A stretch of DNA of 30,057 nt from Ruminococcaceae bacterium UBA7212 (GCA_002490525.1 DKUE01000022.1:1-30057), one strand, 5' to 3'. Positions 8,215-17,270 are shown, numbered from the stretch's first letter. A program made the numbers and translations. The notes: generated from the sequence alone by a model not told the origin.

Positions 8215-9572
8215 TCCACATTCCACTCCTCATAGAGTTTTTGTATCACTTCTTCGAGCGCCATACCGCGGCTGGCTTTAAACAGCACCGCATCCCCCGC
8301 CCGTACGGTATTTAAAAGTTTTTCTGTCAATGCCATTTTGTCTGTGAAGTGCGCTGTTTGCACGGTTTTTTTTGCCGCGTCGGCAATCCATGCGGACGCC
8401 TCTCCGTAGCAAAACAGAAAATCCACCTTACATTCAGCCGCATACGCGCCGACAGTGCGGTGCGCCGATTCTGCATAATCGCCCAATTCCAGCATATCGC
8501 CGAGTACGGCAATTTTACGCTGTGCCGGCAGGGAAGCCAATACATTCAGCGCCGCCTTTTGGGAATCAGGGCTTGCATTGTAGCAATCCTCAATGACGGT
8601 CACTCCCGCCACGGTTTTTATACGCTGACGCATACCGGCAGGCGCATAGTTTTGCAGACCCGCTGCAATTCTTTCAGGCGGTATATCTAAAGAGAGCCCT
8701 GCGGCAAACGCCGCCAAAGCATCATAGACATTGTGTTTGCCGACGGTTGGAATCGTAACCTTCTGTGTATTCCCACCGTCAAAGCAGACGGTAAAAGATG
8801 TTTCACCGTTTGCGGTTTCTATCTCTTTTGCAAGAATATCCGCCTGCGTATTTTCTATGGCAAAATAAATTTGCTGAAAATCTGCATTTTGATATCCCCA
8901 CAGTTTGTCATCGTCGCCGTTTAAAATCAGCGGTGCACCGTATGGCATACCTTTCAGAATCTCGGTTTTGGCCTTTAAAATTCCATCCCGCGAACCCAAA
9001 AATTCTATATGCGACACGCCGATGTTGGTAATAATTGCAAGATTCGGACGGCACACAAGAGTCATACGTTCGATTTCGCCGAAATTGCTCATACCCATTT
9101 CCACAACTGCCGCTTCGGTGGTATCTGTTAAGCGAAACAGCGTTTTAGGCATGCCGATTTCATTGTTGAGATTGCCTTCGGTTTTTATGGTATCAAATTT
9201 TTCCGACAAAACTGCATACACCATCTCTTTGGTGGTCGTTTTGCCGACACTGCCTGTCAAGCCGACAATCTTTATATTTTCGCAGTACCTGCGGTGCAGT
9301 TTTGCAATATCCAAAAGTGCTTGCCGTGTGCTCTGCACCAAAACATACGGAATTTCCGTATTCGGTATACGTTCACAAACCACCGCAGACGCACCGTTTT
9401 CCACCGCAGACGCGCAAAAATCATGCCCGTCAAAGCGGTCGCCGCAAATGGCAACATACAGCGCACCGCTTGCCGCTTCGCGACTGTCAATTGTCACGGA
9501 CGATACGGCTGCATCTGCACCAACCAGTTTTCCGCCCGTAGCCTCTTCAATTTCACGTAATGTCAGATGCAT
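8211..9572 (-). CDS. murF: UDP-MurNAc-tripeptide--D-alanyl-D-alanine ligase (MurF)
   Basis: ATP-dependent cytoplasmic ligase that adds D-Ala-D-Ala to UDP-MurNAc-tripeptide, finishing the pentapeptide precursor. It has 453 residues. The Mur ligase P-loop reads GLTGSVGKTTTKEMV, followed by the central-domain segments MGMSNFGEIERM and NIGVSHIEFLGS and the nucleotide-binding IEDCYNASPDS. The ATG follows the murE stop with no gap (TAA then ATG), with AAAGG upstream inside the murE end, so the two ligases are translationally coupled. The end overlaps mraY by 4 bases. Confidence 0.97.
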   Translation of the reverse strand: MHLTLREIEEATGGKLVGADAAVSSVTIDSREAASGALYVAICGDRFDGHDFCASAVENGASAVVCERIPNTEIPYVLVQSTRQALLDIAKLHRRYCENIKIVGLTGSVGKTTTKEMVYAVLSEKFDTIKTEGNLNNEIGMPKTLFRLTDTTEAAVVEMGMSNFGEIERMTLVCRPNLAIITNIGVSHIEFLGSRDGILKAKTEILKGMPYGAPLILNGDDDKLWGYQNADFQQIYFAIENTQADILAKEIETANGETSFTVCFDGGNTQKVTIPTVGKHNVYDALAAFAAGLSLDIPPERIAAGLQNYAPAGMRQRIKTVAGVTVIEDCYNASPDSQKAALNVLASLPAQRKIAVLGDMLELGDYAESAHRTVGAYAAECKVDFLFCYGEASAWIADAAKKTVQTAHFTDKMALTEKLLNTVRAGDAVLFKASRGMALEEVIQKLYEEWNVE

Positions 9573-11009
9573 TTATTTTTTGCCTTTCAAAATTTCCGCG
9601 ACAATCTCGCGTTCATCGTAATGAATTTTTCCTGTATTGAGAATTTGATAGGTCTCATGTCCTTTGCCTGCAAGCAAAACCACATCGCCTTTTCTGGCGT
9701 GCGCCAGCGCCCAGCGGATTGCCGATGTACGGTCGGGAATAACTTGAATTCGCGCTTTACAGGCAGACATTCCCGTTAAAATTTCCTCGATAATCTTTTC
9801 GGGATTTTCCGTACGCGGATTGTCAGAGGTCACAACCGCTACATCCGACAAATCGCCGACAATTTTACCCATCTTCGGGCGTTTGCCGCGGTCACGGTCA
9901 CCGCCGCAGCCGAATACCGTGATTATCCGTTTTTCCGCAATCTCGCGCAGAGAGGTAATCACATTCTGCAATCCGTCGGGAGAGTGTGCATAGTCAATCA
10001 AAACCGTATAGTCTGTATTTGTCGGCACAACCTCTACACGCCCCGGGACGCCCTCTGCTTCGGAAAGCAAGTCAAGCACCTGCTCAAACGGAATGCCTGA
10101 TTCTATGGCGCAGATCGCCGCGCCCATGGAATTGTAAACAGTAAAATGCCCCGGAATCTTCATCTGTACGCGCCCAATGTCACCGCGGCCCAACAGTTCA
10201 TACTGTACGCCGCTCGCCGTACAAATAATATTTTTGGCGGTATAATCGCTGTCGCCCCGATTTGCTGAAAAGGTAATAGCCTTTACACTTGTGCCCTTTA
10301 TCATCTCCAACGCATATGCGTCATCCGTATTTAAAATTGCGGTATCCGCCATCGCGAACAGCACGCGCTTTGCCTGCATATAATTTTCGAATGTGCCGTG
10401 ATAATCCAAGTGATCCTGTGTTAAATTTGTAAACAGTGCCAGTGCAAAATGACAGCCGTCTACACGCCGCTGAGCAAGCGCCTGCGAAGAGACCTCCATA
10501 ATGCAATGTGTACAGCCTGCCGACACCATTTCCGCAAACAATCGATGTAAATCCTTGCAGTCGGGGGTGGTCAGCGATGCCGGATATACCTTTTCGCCAA
10601 TACGGTTTTCCACCGTACCGATAAGCCCCGCCGCGATTCCGGCACGGCGCAGCAGTCCGTGTAAAAGCATGGTGGTTGTGGTTTTGCCGTTGGTACCCGT
10701 TACGCCGATTAGGTGCAGTTTTCGTGCAGGATACCCGTAAAACGCCGCACAGATTTGTGCATAAGCACTTCTGGAATTTTCAACCAATACTTGATTTTTC
10801 GCACCTGTATCCCGCTCGGCGACAATCAGCACCGCGCCCTGTTTTTCCATTTCGAGCGCCATTCGGTGCCCGTCAAAACGCGCACCCTGAATACAGACAA
10901 ACACCGCGCCCGCCGAAATGTTTTTTGTGTTGTCTGTCACATCAAGCACTGTACAGTCCGTGTAAGCGCCTGTTGTTTTTACCTCTTGCAACAGTTCAGA
11001 AATCAGCAA
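9573..11009 (-). CDS. murE: UDP-MurNAc-L-Ala-D-Glu--meso-diaminopimelate ligase (MurE)
   Basis: Cytoplasmic ATP-dependent ligase adding the third residue of the peptidoglycan stem peptide. The P-loop GVTGTNGKTTT is at about residues 102-112, followed by EVSSQALAQRRV and TNLTQDHLDYHG, both typical of MurE. Around residue 395 the motif DNPR is present; in this family it marks meso-diaminopimelate rather than lysine specificity, so the wall is probably of the mDAP type. I chose the TTG at 11009, which has AGGAGG 7-8 bases upstream and gives 478 residues. Two ATGs further up (11084, 11075) overlap the end of the PBP gene and lack a comparable site. It lies 58 bases after the PBP gene. Confidence 0.95.
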   Translation of the reverse strand: MLISELLQEVKTTGAYTDCTVLDVTDNTKNISAGAVFVCIQGARFDGHRMALEMEKQGAVLIVAERDTGAKNQVLVENSRSAYAQICAAFYGYPARKLHLIGVTGTNGKTTTTMLLHGLLRRAGIAAGLIGTVENRIGEKVYPASLTTPDCKDLHRLFAEMVSAGCTHCIMEVSSQALAQRRVDGCHFALALFTNLTQDHLDYHGTFENYMQAKRVLFAMADTAILNTDDAYALEMIKGTSVKAITFSANRGDSDYTAKNIICTASGVQYELLGRGDIGRVQMKIPGHFTVYNSMGAAICAIESGIPFEQVLDLLSEAEGVPGRVEVVPTNTDYTVLIDYAHSPDGLQNVITSLREIAEKRIITVFGCGGDRDRGKRPKMGKIVGDLSDVAVVTSDNPRTENPEKIIEEILTGMSACKARIQVIPDRTSAIRWALAHARKGDVVLLAGKGHETYQILNTGKIHYDEREIVAEILKGKK

Positions 11010-11067
11010 AATATTTCCTCCTAAAAAAAGCGCTTCACTTCTCACCCCGAATAGCTGAAGACTTTTA

Positions 11068-13284
11068 TCAGCCATCCTCCACATTCACATTGGATTTAAA
11101 GTACACCGTAATCACGCTGCCCTTTTCCGCCTCGGTACCTTCTTCCAGGCTCTGCTTATAGGAAAGCACCTCGCCCGAATTGGTATTGCCCGCAATGCGG
11201 ATATTAAAGCCTGCGCCCACCGCAACGCGGTTGGCTTCGGCAATAGACATATTGCAAAGATTCGGCACAACCGCCGTCTCTTTCGGCGCATCACCGTCGG
11301 TATAAACTACAATTACACCGCCCGTGCGCATTTGCTGTCCTGCGGCAGGTGTCTGCGACACGATTTTGTCACCGTTTCCGATGACGCGCAACGTAAATTT
11401 CGCCGCCTCATTTTTTGCTTCGCCGACCGTACGCCCAACAAGCGATGGCGCGACAGAAGCGATACTGGTTATCTCTTTATCCTCATACTGCGGTTCAACA
11501 TTCAGATAAGTCAGAATTTTTTCGAGCAATACACCCGCAATCGGTGCGGCTACGGCACCGCCGCCATGTGCACCGACCGGCTCATCAATTGCAATCAGAA
11601 TTGAAATCTGCGGGTTGTCAGCAGGTGCAAAACCCGCAAAGGATGCAATGTAAGCGCCCTCAATACCGATTTTTTCACTCGTACCGGTTTTACCCGCAAC
11701 ATGGTAACCCGCAACATATGCGTTTTTACCTGTACCGATGGAAACCACCTGTTCCATCATGCCCGCAACCATCGAGGCAGTTTTCTCGGACACCACCTGC
11801 CGTTTCATGGTCGGCACGGTTTTCTGCACGACATTGCCGTCGGCGTCCAAATGTGCATCCACAACATACGGCTGCATCAGCTTGCCGCCATTGGCAAGCG
11901 TATTCACAGCGGTAATCATTTGAATGGGGCTGACCTGAAAGGTTTGCCCGAAGGAACTGGACGACAGCTCGGAAATGCCCATTTTTTCCAGTGCATGATA
12001 CGTTTTACCCGCAACCGGATTTGCCTCTGCGGGCAAATCAATCCCTGTCTTTTCCGTAAAGCCAAATGCGTCAAAATATTTATAGAAATTCTCTTTGCCG
12101 AGCTTCTGCCCGATCGTAATGAAAAACGGGTTGCAGGAATTCATTAAGCCCTGTGTTAAATCCTCATGCCCGTGGCCACCCGCCTTCCAGCATTTTTGAT
12201 AGTTGTTGGCAACCTGAATACCGCCTGTGCAGGTAAAGGTTGTATTCAAATCAACTACGCCTTCCTCCAGTGCTCCTGCGGCAACTACGGTTTTAAATAC
12301 GGAACCCGGCTCATATGTATCGCTGATTGTTCGGTTGCGCCACTGGGCAAACAGTGCATTGCTTGTGTCTTGCGCACGCTGTTTTTCATCGACAATTTCC
12401 GCTATCGTGTCCGCAAGCGCCTGATTGGAGATACGGCGCGGATTGTTGAGGTCAAAATCGGGCTTGCTCGTCATACCGAGCACCGCGCCTGTGTCCACAT
12501 CCATAACAATACCGTAGGCATATTTGGCACCTGTATCCACCATTGCCTGTGCAAGACTTTGCTCTAAATAATACTGAATGACCTCGTCAATCGTCAACAC
12601 CAAGCTTTCTCCCGGCTTGGCATCGTAAGTAGTCGCATAGTCACTGGACATAGACCCCTGCCGTGCATTTTTGGCGGTGATGATTCTGCCGGAAACACCC
12701 GTCAGCGTCTCGTCATACTGCATTTCAATACCGCCCACGCCTTTATCGTCTGCGTCGGTGAACCCGATAATGGTGGAAGCAAAAGAGGAATACGGATAAT
12801 ACCGCTTGGTATCGGGGTCAATCCCGATAACCGTCGATAGTTTTTCTTTTTTGTGCTCGGTGATATAGGCTTTGAGCGCGTCTTTTACATCGGTTTCGAC
12901 CTCACCTGCAATTTTTTGATATCCCGTTTCGGTCTTTTCCAGCTTTTTGCGCACATCCTCTTCTTTTACGCCCAGAATATCGCAAAGCCCTGTCACAATC
13001 AGTTCTTTTTGTGCATCGTCCGTCACCTTGGACGGATTGACATAAATTAGCCAAGCCGAAGCGCTTTTGGCAAGCACCTTCATGTTGGAATCATAAATCG
13101 TACCGCGCTGTGCGGAAATTTTTGTATCGGAAAGCTGATTGCGCTCCGCCTTCAAACGGTTTTCCTCGCCGTTGACGATAGCCGTCATGCCGAGCGCACC
13201 AATCCCGTATAAAAATGCAAGGGACATTAAAACCATCGCCGCCGTTGCACGCTGTGCCATTTTTTTAGACGGTCTTGACAGCAT
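11068..13284 (-). CDS. ftsI: Class B penicillin-binding protein with PASTA domains (FtsI/PbpB/SpoVD type)
   Basis: Membrane-anchored D,D-transpeptidase that cross-links septal peptidoglycan with FtsW. The 738 residues show a basic N-terminus, one membrane helix (about 13-35), a PBP dimerisation domain beginning at AQRGTIYDSN, and a transpeptidase domain. The active-site motifs are YEPGSVFK (about residue 324, SxxK), MNSCN (about 380, SxN) and AGKTGTSEK (about 530, KTG). Two PASTA repeats follow from about 610 to the end, each starting with a VPxLxG/N-like turn; such repeats are found in vegetative PbpB/PBP2x and in SpoVD. The ATG has AAAGGAG upstream. In the Firmicutes dcw order this slot, after ftsL and before murE, holds pbpB or spoVD, and I cannot separate the two. 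A stem-loop lies in the gap after ftsL. Confidence 0.94.
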   Translation of the reverse strand: MLSRPSKKMAQRATAAMVLMSLAFLYGIGALGMTAIVNGEENRLKAERNQLSDTKISAQRGTIYDSNMKVLAKSASAWLIYVNPSKVTDDAQKELIVTGLCDILGVKEEDVRKKLEKTETGYQKIAGEVETDVKDALKAYITEHKKEKLSTVIGIDPDTKRYYPYSSFASTIIGFTDADDKGVGGIEMQYDETLTGVSGRIITAKNARQGSMSSDYATTYDAKPGESLVLTIDEVIQYYLEQSLAQAMVDTGAKYAYGIVMDVDTGAVLGMTSKPDFDLNNPRRISNQALADTIAEIVDEKQRAQDTSNALFAQWRNRTISDTYEPGSVFKTVVAAGALEEGVVDLNTTFTCTGGIQVANNYQKCWKAGGHGHEDLTQGLMNSCNPFFITIGQKLGKENFYKYFDAFGFTEKTGIDLPAEANPVAGKTYHALEKMGISELSSSSFGQTFQVSPIQMITAVNTLANGGKLMQPYVVDAHLDADGNVVQKTVPTMKRQVVSEKTASMVAGMMEQVVSIGTGKNAYVAGYHVAGKTGTSEKIGIEGAYIASFAGFAPADNPQISILIAIDEPVGAHGGGAVAAPIAGVLLEKILTYLNVEPQYEDKEITSIASVAPSLVGRTVGEAKNEAAKFTLRVIGNGDKIVSQTPAAGQQMRTGGVIVVYTDGDAPKETAVVPNLCNMSIAEANRVAVGAGFNIRIAGNTNSGEVLSYKQSLEEGTEAEKGSVITVYFKSNVNVEDG

Positions 13285-13329
13285 TTCTCGACACTCCTTT
13301 CCGATTAAAAATGTGCTAAAAACATATCA

Positions 13330-13375
13330 AACGAGAGTTAAGACTTAAAGCCGCCGATAAGTCTGAACCCTCGTT
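13330..13375 (-). promoter_or_regulatory. Long stem-loop in the ftsL-ftsI gap
   Basis: An 18-bp stem with two imperfect positions (13330-13347 with 13358-13375, 10-base loop) fills half of the 102-base gap between ftsL and the PBP gene. On the minus strand it is followed 7 bases later by GTTTTTAG, weaker than a standard terminator tail. It may be an attenuator or an mRNA processing or stability element; this is inference. Confidence 0.6.
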
Positions 13376-13386
13376 CTATACGTATT

Positions 13387-13944
13387 TTATTCTGCTTTCA
13401 GATATTCCAGCAGTTTTTCCGTAAGGGTCGTTTCCCCCGTCGGTTTCACACTCTTTTGCCCGGATACGGAAACGCTGTCCGCACCCGACAAGTCAATATA
13501 TTCGATTTGATAGCCTTCCACCTTGGTCATGCCCAAATCATTTTTCGCGTAATTTTCTACTTTTTCCAGAGAAATCATCGCATCCAACTGCATGTTCAGC
13601 CGTACGGTTTCTGCCTGCGCGTAAGAAAGGTCGGCAGTTGCGGCATCAATTTCTCTGGTCAGCTCGTCCACCCGCAGACGGCTGTACAAAAGGCCTGCAA
13701 ACATAGACAGCAGACACAGCGAAATCACCAAAATTTTTGCTGTCTGCCATGCGCCCGCCCGCATTTCTTTTTGCGCCTGCTGCACCGTTTTCTTTTTGCG
13801 CCGCACCAATTCCATCTGCGGCTTTTTTGCCTGTTCAAACGGCGGCATTTCCACGATTTTACGTGCGGCGTTTTGGCTGTAAGCAGACGTTTTCGGTTCA
13901 AAACGCGCGAAATCCGCGTCAGTATATTTTCGGTAATTCGCCAT
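13387..13944 (-). CDS. ftsL: Cell division protein FtsL (septum formation initiator-like)
   Basis: Small bitopic division protein that links FtsQ/DivIB and DivIC to the septal synthase. It has 185 residues: a polar, basic cytoplasmic N-terminus of about 65 residues, one membrane helix (KILVISLCLLSMFAGLLYS), then a heptad-like coiled coil (LTREIDAATADLSYAQAETV) and a segment with the FtsL/DivIC pattern, VENYAKNDLGMTKVEGYQIE. The Ser/Val-rich tail is variable. Primary sequence conservation in this family is very low, so the call rests on topology and on position between rsmH and the class B PBP. The ATG has GGAAAGGA upstream; the gene follows rsmH by 17 bases. Confidence 0.85.
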   Translation of the reverse strand: MANYRKYTDADFARFEPKTSAYSQNAARKIVEMPPFEQAKKPQMELVRRKKKTVQQAQKEMRAGAWQTAKILVISLCLLSMFAGLLYSRLRVDELTREIDAATADLSYAQAETVRLNMQLDAMISLEKVENYAKNDLGMTKVEGYQIEYIDLSGADSVSVSGQKSVKPTGETTLTEKLLEYLKAE

Positions 13945-13961
13945 AATCCTTTCCTTCCAAT

Positions 13962-14885
13962 CTATGCATCCTTCAGTTTTCGCACACTGCGCAGTCTTGC
14001 ACTGCGTGCACGCGGATTTTCTTGCAATTCCGCTTCGGTCGGTGCTGTGCCTTTTAAAAGAATTTCACCGTGCGGCGTATTGCCGCAAACGCAAACGGGA
14101 AAATCCTTCGGGCATGTACAGCCCTGTGCGAAAGTGCGGAACCGTTGTTTGACCATGCGGTCCTCCAAAGAATGAAATGTAATAACCGACAGTATCCCGC
14201 CGATTTGCAAACAGCGGAACATGTCGTCTAATGCAGTATCCAGTTGCCGAAGCTCTCCGTTGACTTCAATACGTATTGCTTGAAAGGTGCGGCGCGCAGG
14301 ATGGCTGTCACGCATTGCCTTTTGCGGCATGGAGTGTTTAATGACATCTATCAGCTGAAACGTAGTTTCAATCGGCGCGGTTTCACGCTGTGTGCAAATA
14401 TTTCGTGCAATGCGGTTTGCAAATTTTTCCTCGCCGTATTCCCGCAAAATTTTCACAAGCGCGTCTTCGCTGTATGTATTCACAACATCACGTGCGGACA
14501 GCCCCTGCTTGCTCATGCGCATGTCGAGCGGCGCGTCCTTGTGAAAGGAGAAGCCGCGTTCGGCGGTGTCCAGCTGATGCGAACTGACGCCGAGGTCGGC
14601 AAGAATACCGTCCGCCCGCGCACCGTCCAAAATCTGTGTAATATTGTCAAAAGTATCGTGCACAAGCCGCACGCGAGTATCCGTGCCGATACGTCCTTTC
14701 AAAATCGCAATCGCCTCAGGGTCGCGGTCAATAGCAATCAACCGCCCGTGCGCCGAAAGGCGCGACAGAATTGCACCCGAGTGTCCGCCGCCGCCTGCGG
14801 TACAATCCACATACAGCCCGTCCGGATTTATTTGCAGAGAATCAATCGTTTCATGAAACAAAACGGGAATATGTGAAAATTCCAT
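13962..14885 (-). CDS. rsmH: 16S rRNA (cytosine(1402)-N(4))-methyltransferase RsmH (MraW)
   Basis: SAM-dependent enzyme that methylates N4 of C1402 in the ribosomal P site. The 307-residue length is usual. The N-terminal HIPVLFHETIDSL, the SAM-binding DCTAGGGGHSGAIL, ADLGVSSHQLDTAERGFSF, LDMRM and the C-terminal VITFHSLEDRMVKQ are all family hallmarks. The ATG has GGGAG about 9 bases upstream and starts 15 bases after mraZ. Its place as second gene of the dcw cluster is almost universal in Firmicutes. Confidence 0.98.
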   Translation of the reverse strand: MEFSHIPVLFHETIDSLQINPDGLYVDCTAGGGGHSGAILSRLSAHGRLIAIDRDPEAIAILKGRIGTDTRVRLVHDTFDNITQILDGARADGILADLGVSSHQLDTAERGFSFHKDAPLDMRMSKQGLSARDVVNTYSEDALVKILREYGEEKFANRIARNICTQRETAPIETTFQLIDVIKHSMPQKAMRDSHPARRTFQAIRIEVNGELRQLDTALDDMFRCLQIGGILSVITFHSLEDRMVKQRFRTFAQGCTCPKDFPVCVCGNTPHGEILLKGTAPTEAELQENPRARSARLRSVRKLKDA

Positions 14886-14900
14886 ATAACCGCGCTCCCG

Positions 14901-15347
14901 TTAAAAGCGGATGTCCGCATACAAATCGGCGCTTTCCTGCAAGCGTTCCAGTTCTTTGTTGCGCGTATCCGTATCCCAAAGCTCCAAACGCTGACCCGTA
15001 CCTGCAATGGTAACCGATTTTTTAAGACCGACCTTTTTGCAGAAATCGGCGCGAATCGTTACACGCCCCTGCTTATCCGTTTCAACGGGAATCACACTGC
15101 CGAAAATCAAACGCTCATAATTGCGGTCGTTTTTGGAGAGAACGGCACGCGCCACTTCCTCCCACCGTTCGGGGCTGTAAATATAAAGACATTTTTCCCG
15201 CGGGGGGGCAAACAAATAAAACGTCTCGCCCACCGCTTCCCGAATTTTTACGGGGATAAACAAACGGTTTTTGGCGTCCAGCGTATGCTCATAGGTGCAG
15301 GAAAACATCGCACTGACTAAGTCCGGCATTTCTGCGGTTTCGCTCAC
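14901..15347 (-). CDS. mraZ: Transcriptional regulator MraZ
   Basis: DNA-binding regulator of the SpoVT/AbrB superfamily that forms rings and represses its own dcw promoter in several bacteria. It has 148 residues with two SpoVT-AbrB-like repeats. The first starts at YEHTLDAKNRLFIPVKIRE and the second at PVETDKQGRVTIRADFCKK; the DxxGR/DxKNR turns are the family mark. The start is a GTG at 15347 with AGGGGTG 7 bases upstream. An internal ATG (MFSCTYEHTLD) would give the more usual length near 135-140 residues but has no clear binding site. It heads the dcw operon, and the upstream region carries GTGG repeats that fit autoregulation. Confidence 0.95.
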   Translation of the reverse strand: MSETAEMPDLVSAMFSCTYEHTLDAKNRLFIPVKIREAVGETFYLFAPPREKCLYIYSPERWEEVARAVLSKNDRNYERLIFGSVIPVETDKQGRVTIRADFCKKVGLKKSVTIAGTGQRLELWDTDTRNKELERLQESADLYADIRF

Positions 15348-15393
15348 TGTTTGTCACCCCTTTCTGAAAATTCGGTTAAAAATCTTTCGATTT

Positions 15394-15440
15394 CCCCACT
15401 TAATGTCTTTTCAGTGGATTTTAACTCCACTTTGTACCAC
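15394..15440 (-). promoter_or_regulatory. Putative MraZ boxes upstream of mraZ
   Basis: Three GTGG-type motifs lie between the promoter and the mraZ start on the minus strand: GTGGTAC (15434-15440), GTGGAG (15425-15430) and GTGGGG (15394-15399). An inverted GTGG stands at 15414-15417. MraZ of Firmicutes and Mollicutes is known to bind tandem repeats of this kind. The spacing is less regular than in well-studied cases. Confidence 0.5.
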
Positions 15441-15441
15441 C

Positions 15442-15470
15442 ATTATACAGAACCGATTTCCTTTTTGCAA
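15442..15470 (-). promoter_or_regulatory. Sigma-A promoter of the dcw cluster
   Basis: On the minus strand TTGCAA (15465-15470) and TATAAT (15442-15447) are spaced by 17 bases. Transcription would start near 15435, leaving a leader of about 90 bases before mraZ. Confidence 0.8.
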
Positions 15471-15614
15471 TAGTTTTTTTATAAAAACTCCGAGAAATTT
15501 TTGTGCGTTTTCTATATTCTTCCTGATTTTCTACTGCGAAAACCACACACAAAAGGCACATATTCGGCCTGCAAGGTGAATCTCACATAAAAAGTACAAT
15601 ATATGGGCGAGAAA

Positions 15615-15649
15615 GGGCAAAAAAAAGAACCGCAAAAAAACGGCTCTTT
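15615..15649 (-). terminator. Second terminator-like hairpin after trkH
   Basis: A 9-bp stem (15624-15632 with 15641-15649, one wobble pair) with an AT-rich loop is followed on the minus strand by an eight-T run that begins in the stem. It may back up the stronger hairpin at 15691-15736. Confidence 0.65.
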
Positions 15650-15690
15650 CCTGAAGAGAAGAAACAGAGATTTGCATCTGCATTTAGAAA

Positions 15691-15736
15691 ACTAAAAACA
15701 GCAGAACAGATGTTAAGTATCTGCTCTGCTGTTTTT
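15691..15736 (-). terminator. Rho-independent terminator after trkH
   Basis: An 18-bp stem with one wobble pair (15694-15711 with 15719-15736, 7-base loop) ends in TTTTTAG on the minus strand. The sequence is nearly symmetrical, so it could also stop plus-strand transcription. Confidence 0.85.
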
Positions 15737-15805
15737 ATATACACTTTCTATTATATGCTACCATGCGAGATTTTTCACCTACGGCTCAGAATGACAGAAG
15801 TTTTT

Positions 15806-17254
15806 TCAATTTTTCCGTTTCCACGCCTTATAATAGAACACCACAAACATGGGGTAAATTTCCAATCTGCCCGCGAGCATCAAAAAGCTCAATACCAATT
15901 TTGAAACCGGCGAAAGCACGCTGAAATTGCCGACAGGGCTGAGTCTGCCGAAGGCAGGCCCGATATTGTTAAAACAGGTCAGCACTGCGCCGATGGCTTC
16001 GGGCATATCCACATCGTCCAAGCAAATCAGAAACAGCCCGACAAATACAATAATCACATAAAAGCCCAAATACGCCAACACACCGTGCACATATTTTGCA
16101 TCGAGCGGTTTGCCGTCCACCTTAACCGCAACCACCTCGCGTCCGTTGATGGCACGCTTTAACTGACTGCGCGCCGCCTTGCAAAGCACCATCATACGTT
16201 CAATCTTAAAGCCGCCGCCCGTGGAGCCCGCACACGCGCCGATGCAAAACAACGCCAACAGCACCATTTGCGAAAGAATCGGCCACTGCGTATAATCCGC
16301 CGTACCGAACCCCGTTGTGGTAATAATCGAAGAGACCTGGAATCCGGCGTACCGAAGCGCTGTGGCAAAATTGCCGTAAAGCGGCGCAATGTTCACCGTA
16401 ATCACCGCTACGGAAAATACAACCGTACCGATGTACCAGCGCAGTTCCTCACTTTTAAAAACACGTCCGAACTGACGCATCAGCAAAAGGAAATACAAAT
16501 TGAAATTGACGCCGAACGCCAGCATAAATATCGATATTACCACTTCGGCATACAGACTGTTGTAGGCACCGATGCTTGCATTCCGCACGGAAAATCCGCC
16601 CGTACCCGCCGTGGCAAATGCGGTAGTAACACTGTCAAAAAACGGCATACCGCCCGCCCACAGAAAGATAATTTCCAATATTGTTAGGAAAAAGTATATG
16701 CCGTAAAGAATCCGCGCCGTAATCATTGTTTTGGAAACCAGCTTCCCTTTGGAAGGTCCCGGCACCTCGGCACGCATGATAAATGCAGACTGATTTTCAT
16801 GTTGCGGCAAAAAGGCAAGCACAAACATCAAAATGCCCATACCGCCAATCCAATGAGTAAAGCTGCGCCAAAACAGCAGACTTTTCGGAACAGATTCGAT
16901 TTCGGTTAAAATTGTCGCACCTGTTGTGGTGAATCCCGAAACAACTTCAAAAAAAGCGTCTATCGGATTCGGTATTGCATCCATAAAAATAAACGGCAGC
17001 GCACCGAATGCCGAAATTATCAGCCAGGAAATCGCAACGATTACAAAACCCTCACGTGCATAAATGCGGCGATGGCGCGGTTTTTTCACGCCCATCAACA
17101 AGCCGATTACCAAAAGCAGAGCGGCAGTGATGCAAAACGCCAGCGGTGTGCCTGTTTCCTGATAATAAAACGCAACGGCAAGCGGCAGCAAAAGCAAAAG
17201 CGCTTCGGCAATCAGCATTTTGCCCACCGTTGAACAGACCATTCTGTAATTCAT
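15806..17254 (-). CDS. trkH: Trk/Ktr-type potassium uptake protein, membrane subunit (TrkH)
   Basis: Membrane pore subunit of a TrkAH potassium transporter. The 482 residues are almost entirely hydrophobic helices arranged as four M1-P-M2 units. The filter-like loops are visible in order: FTTTGATIL, ATAGTGGFSVRNA, ITTTGFGTADYTQWP and GSTGGGFKIER. The segment HWIGGMGILMFVLAFLP after the first pore is also typical. The ATG has GAGAGG 8 bases upstream and starts 16 bases after the trkA stop, so the channel and its nucleotide-binding regulator form one operon. Length and loops favour TrkH over the shorter KtrB. Confidence 0.95.
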   Translation of the reverse strand: MNYRMVCSTVGKMLIAEALLLLLPLAVAFYYQETGTPLAFCITAALLLVIGLLMGVKKPRHRRIYAREGFVIVAISWLIISAFGALPFIFMDAIPNPIDAFFEVVSGFTTTGATILTEIESVPKSLLFWRSFTHWIGGMGILMFVLAFLPQHENQSAFIMRAEVPGPSKGKLVSKTMITARILYGIYFFLTILEIIFLWAGGMPFFDSVTTAFATAGTGGFSVRNASIGAYNSLYAEVVISIFMLAFGVNFNLYFLLLMRQFGRVFKSEELRWYIGTVVFSVAVITVNIAPLYGNFATALRYAGFQVSSIITTTGFGTADYTQWPILSQMVLLALFCIGACAGSTGGGFKIERMMVLCKAARSQLKRAINGREVVAVKVDGKPLDAKYVHGVLAYLGFYVIIVFVGLFLICLDDVDMPEAIGAVLTCFNNIGPAFGRLSPVGNFSVLSPVSKLVLSFLMLAGRLEIYPMFVVFYYKAWKRKN

Positions 17255-17270
17255 CAGAGCTGCCTCTCAA

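Larger units (their letters stand above)
15471..15805. other. Intergenic region between trkH and the dcw promoter
   Basis: No gene is supported in these 335 bases. The region holds two terminator-like hairpins for the minus strand (15615-15649 and 15691-15736). Close to the trkH end it has a fragment with CTCAGAATGACA (15785-15796), a motif repeated at 20992-21003. Confidence 0.7.
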
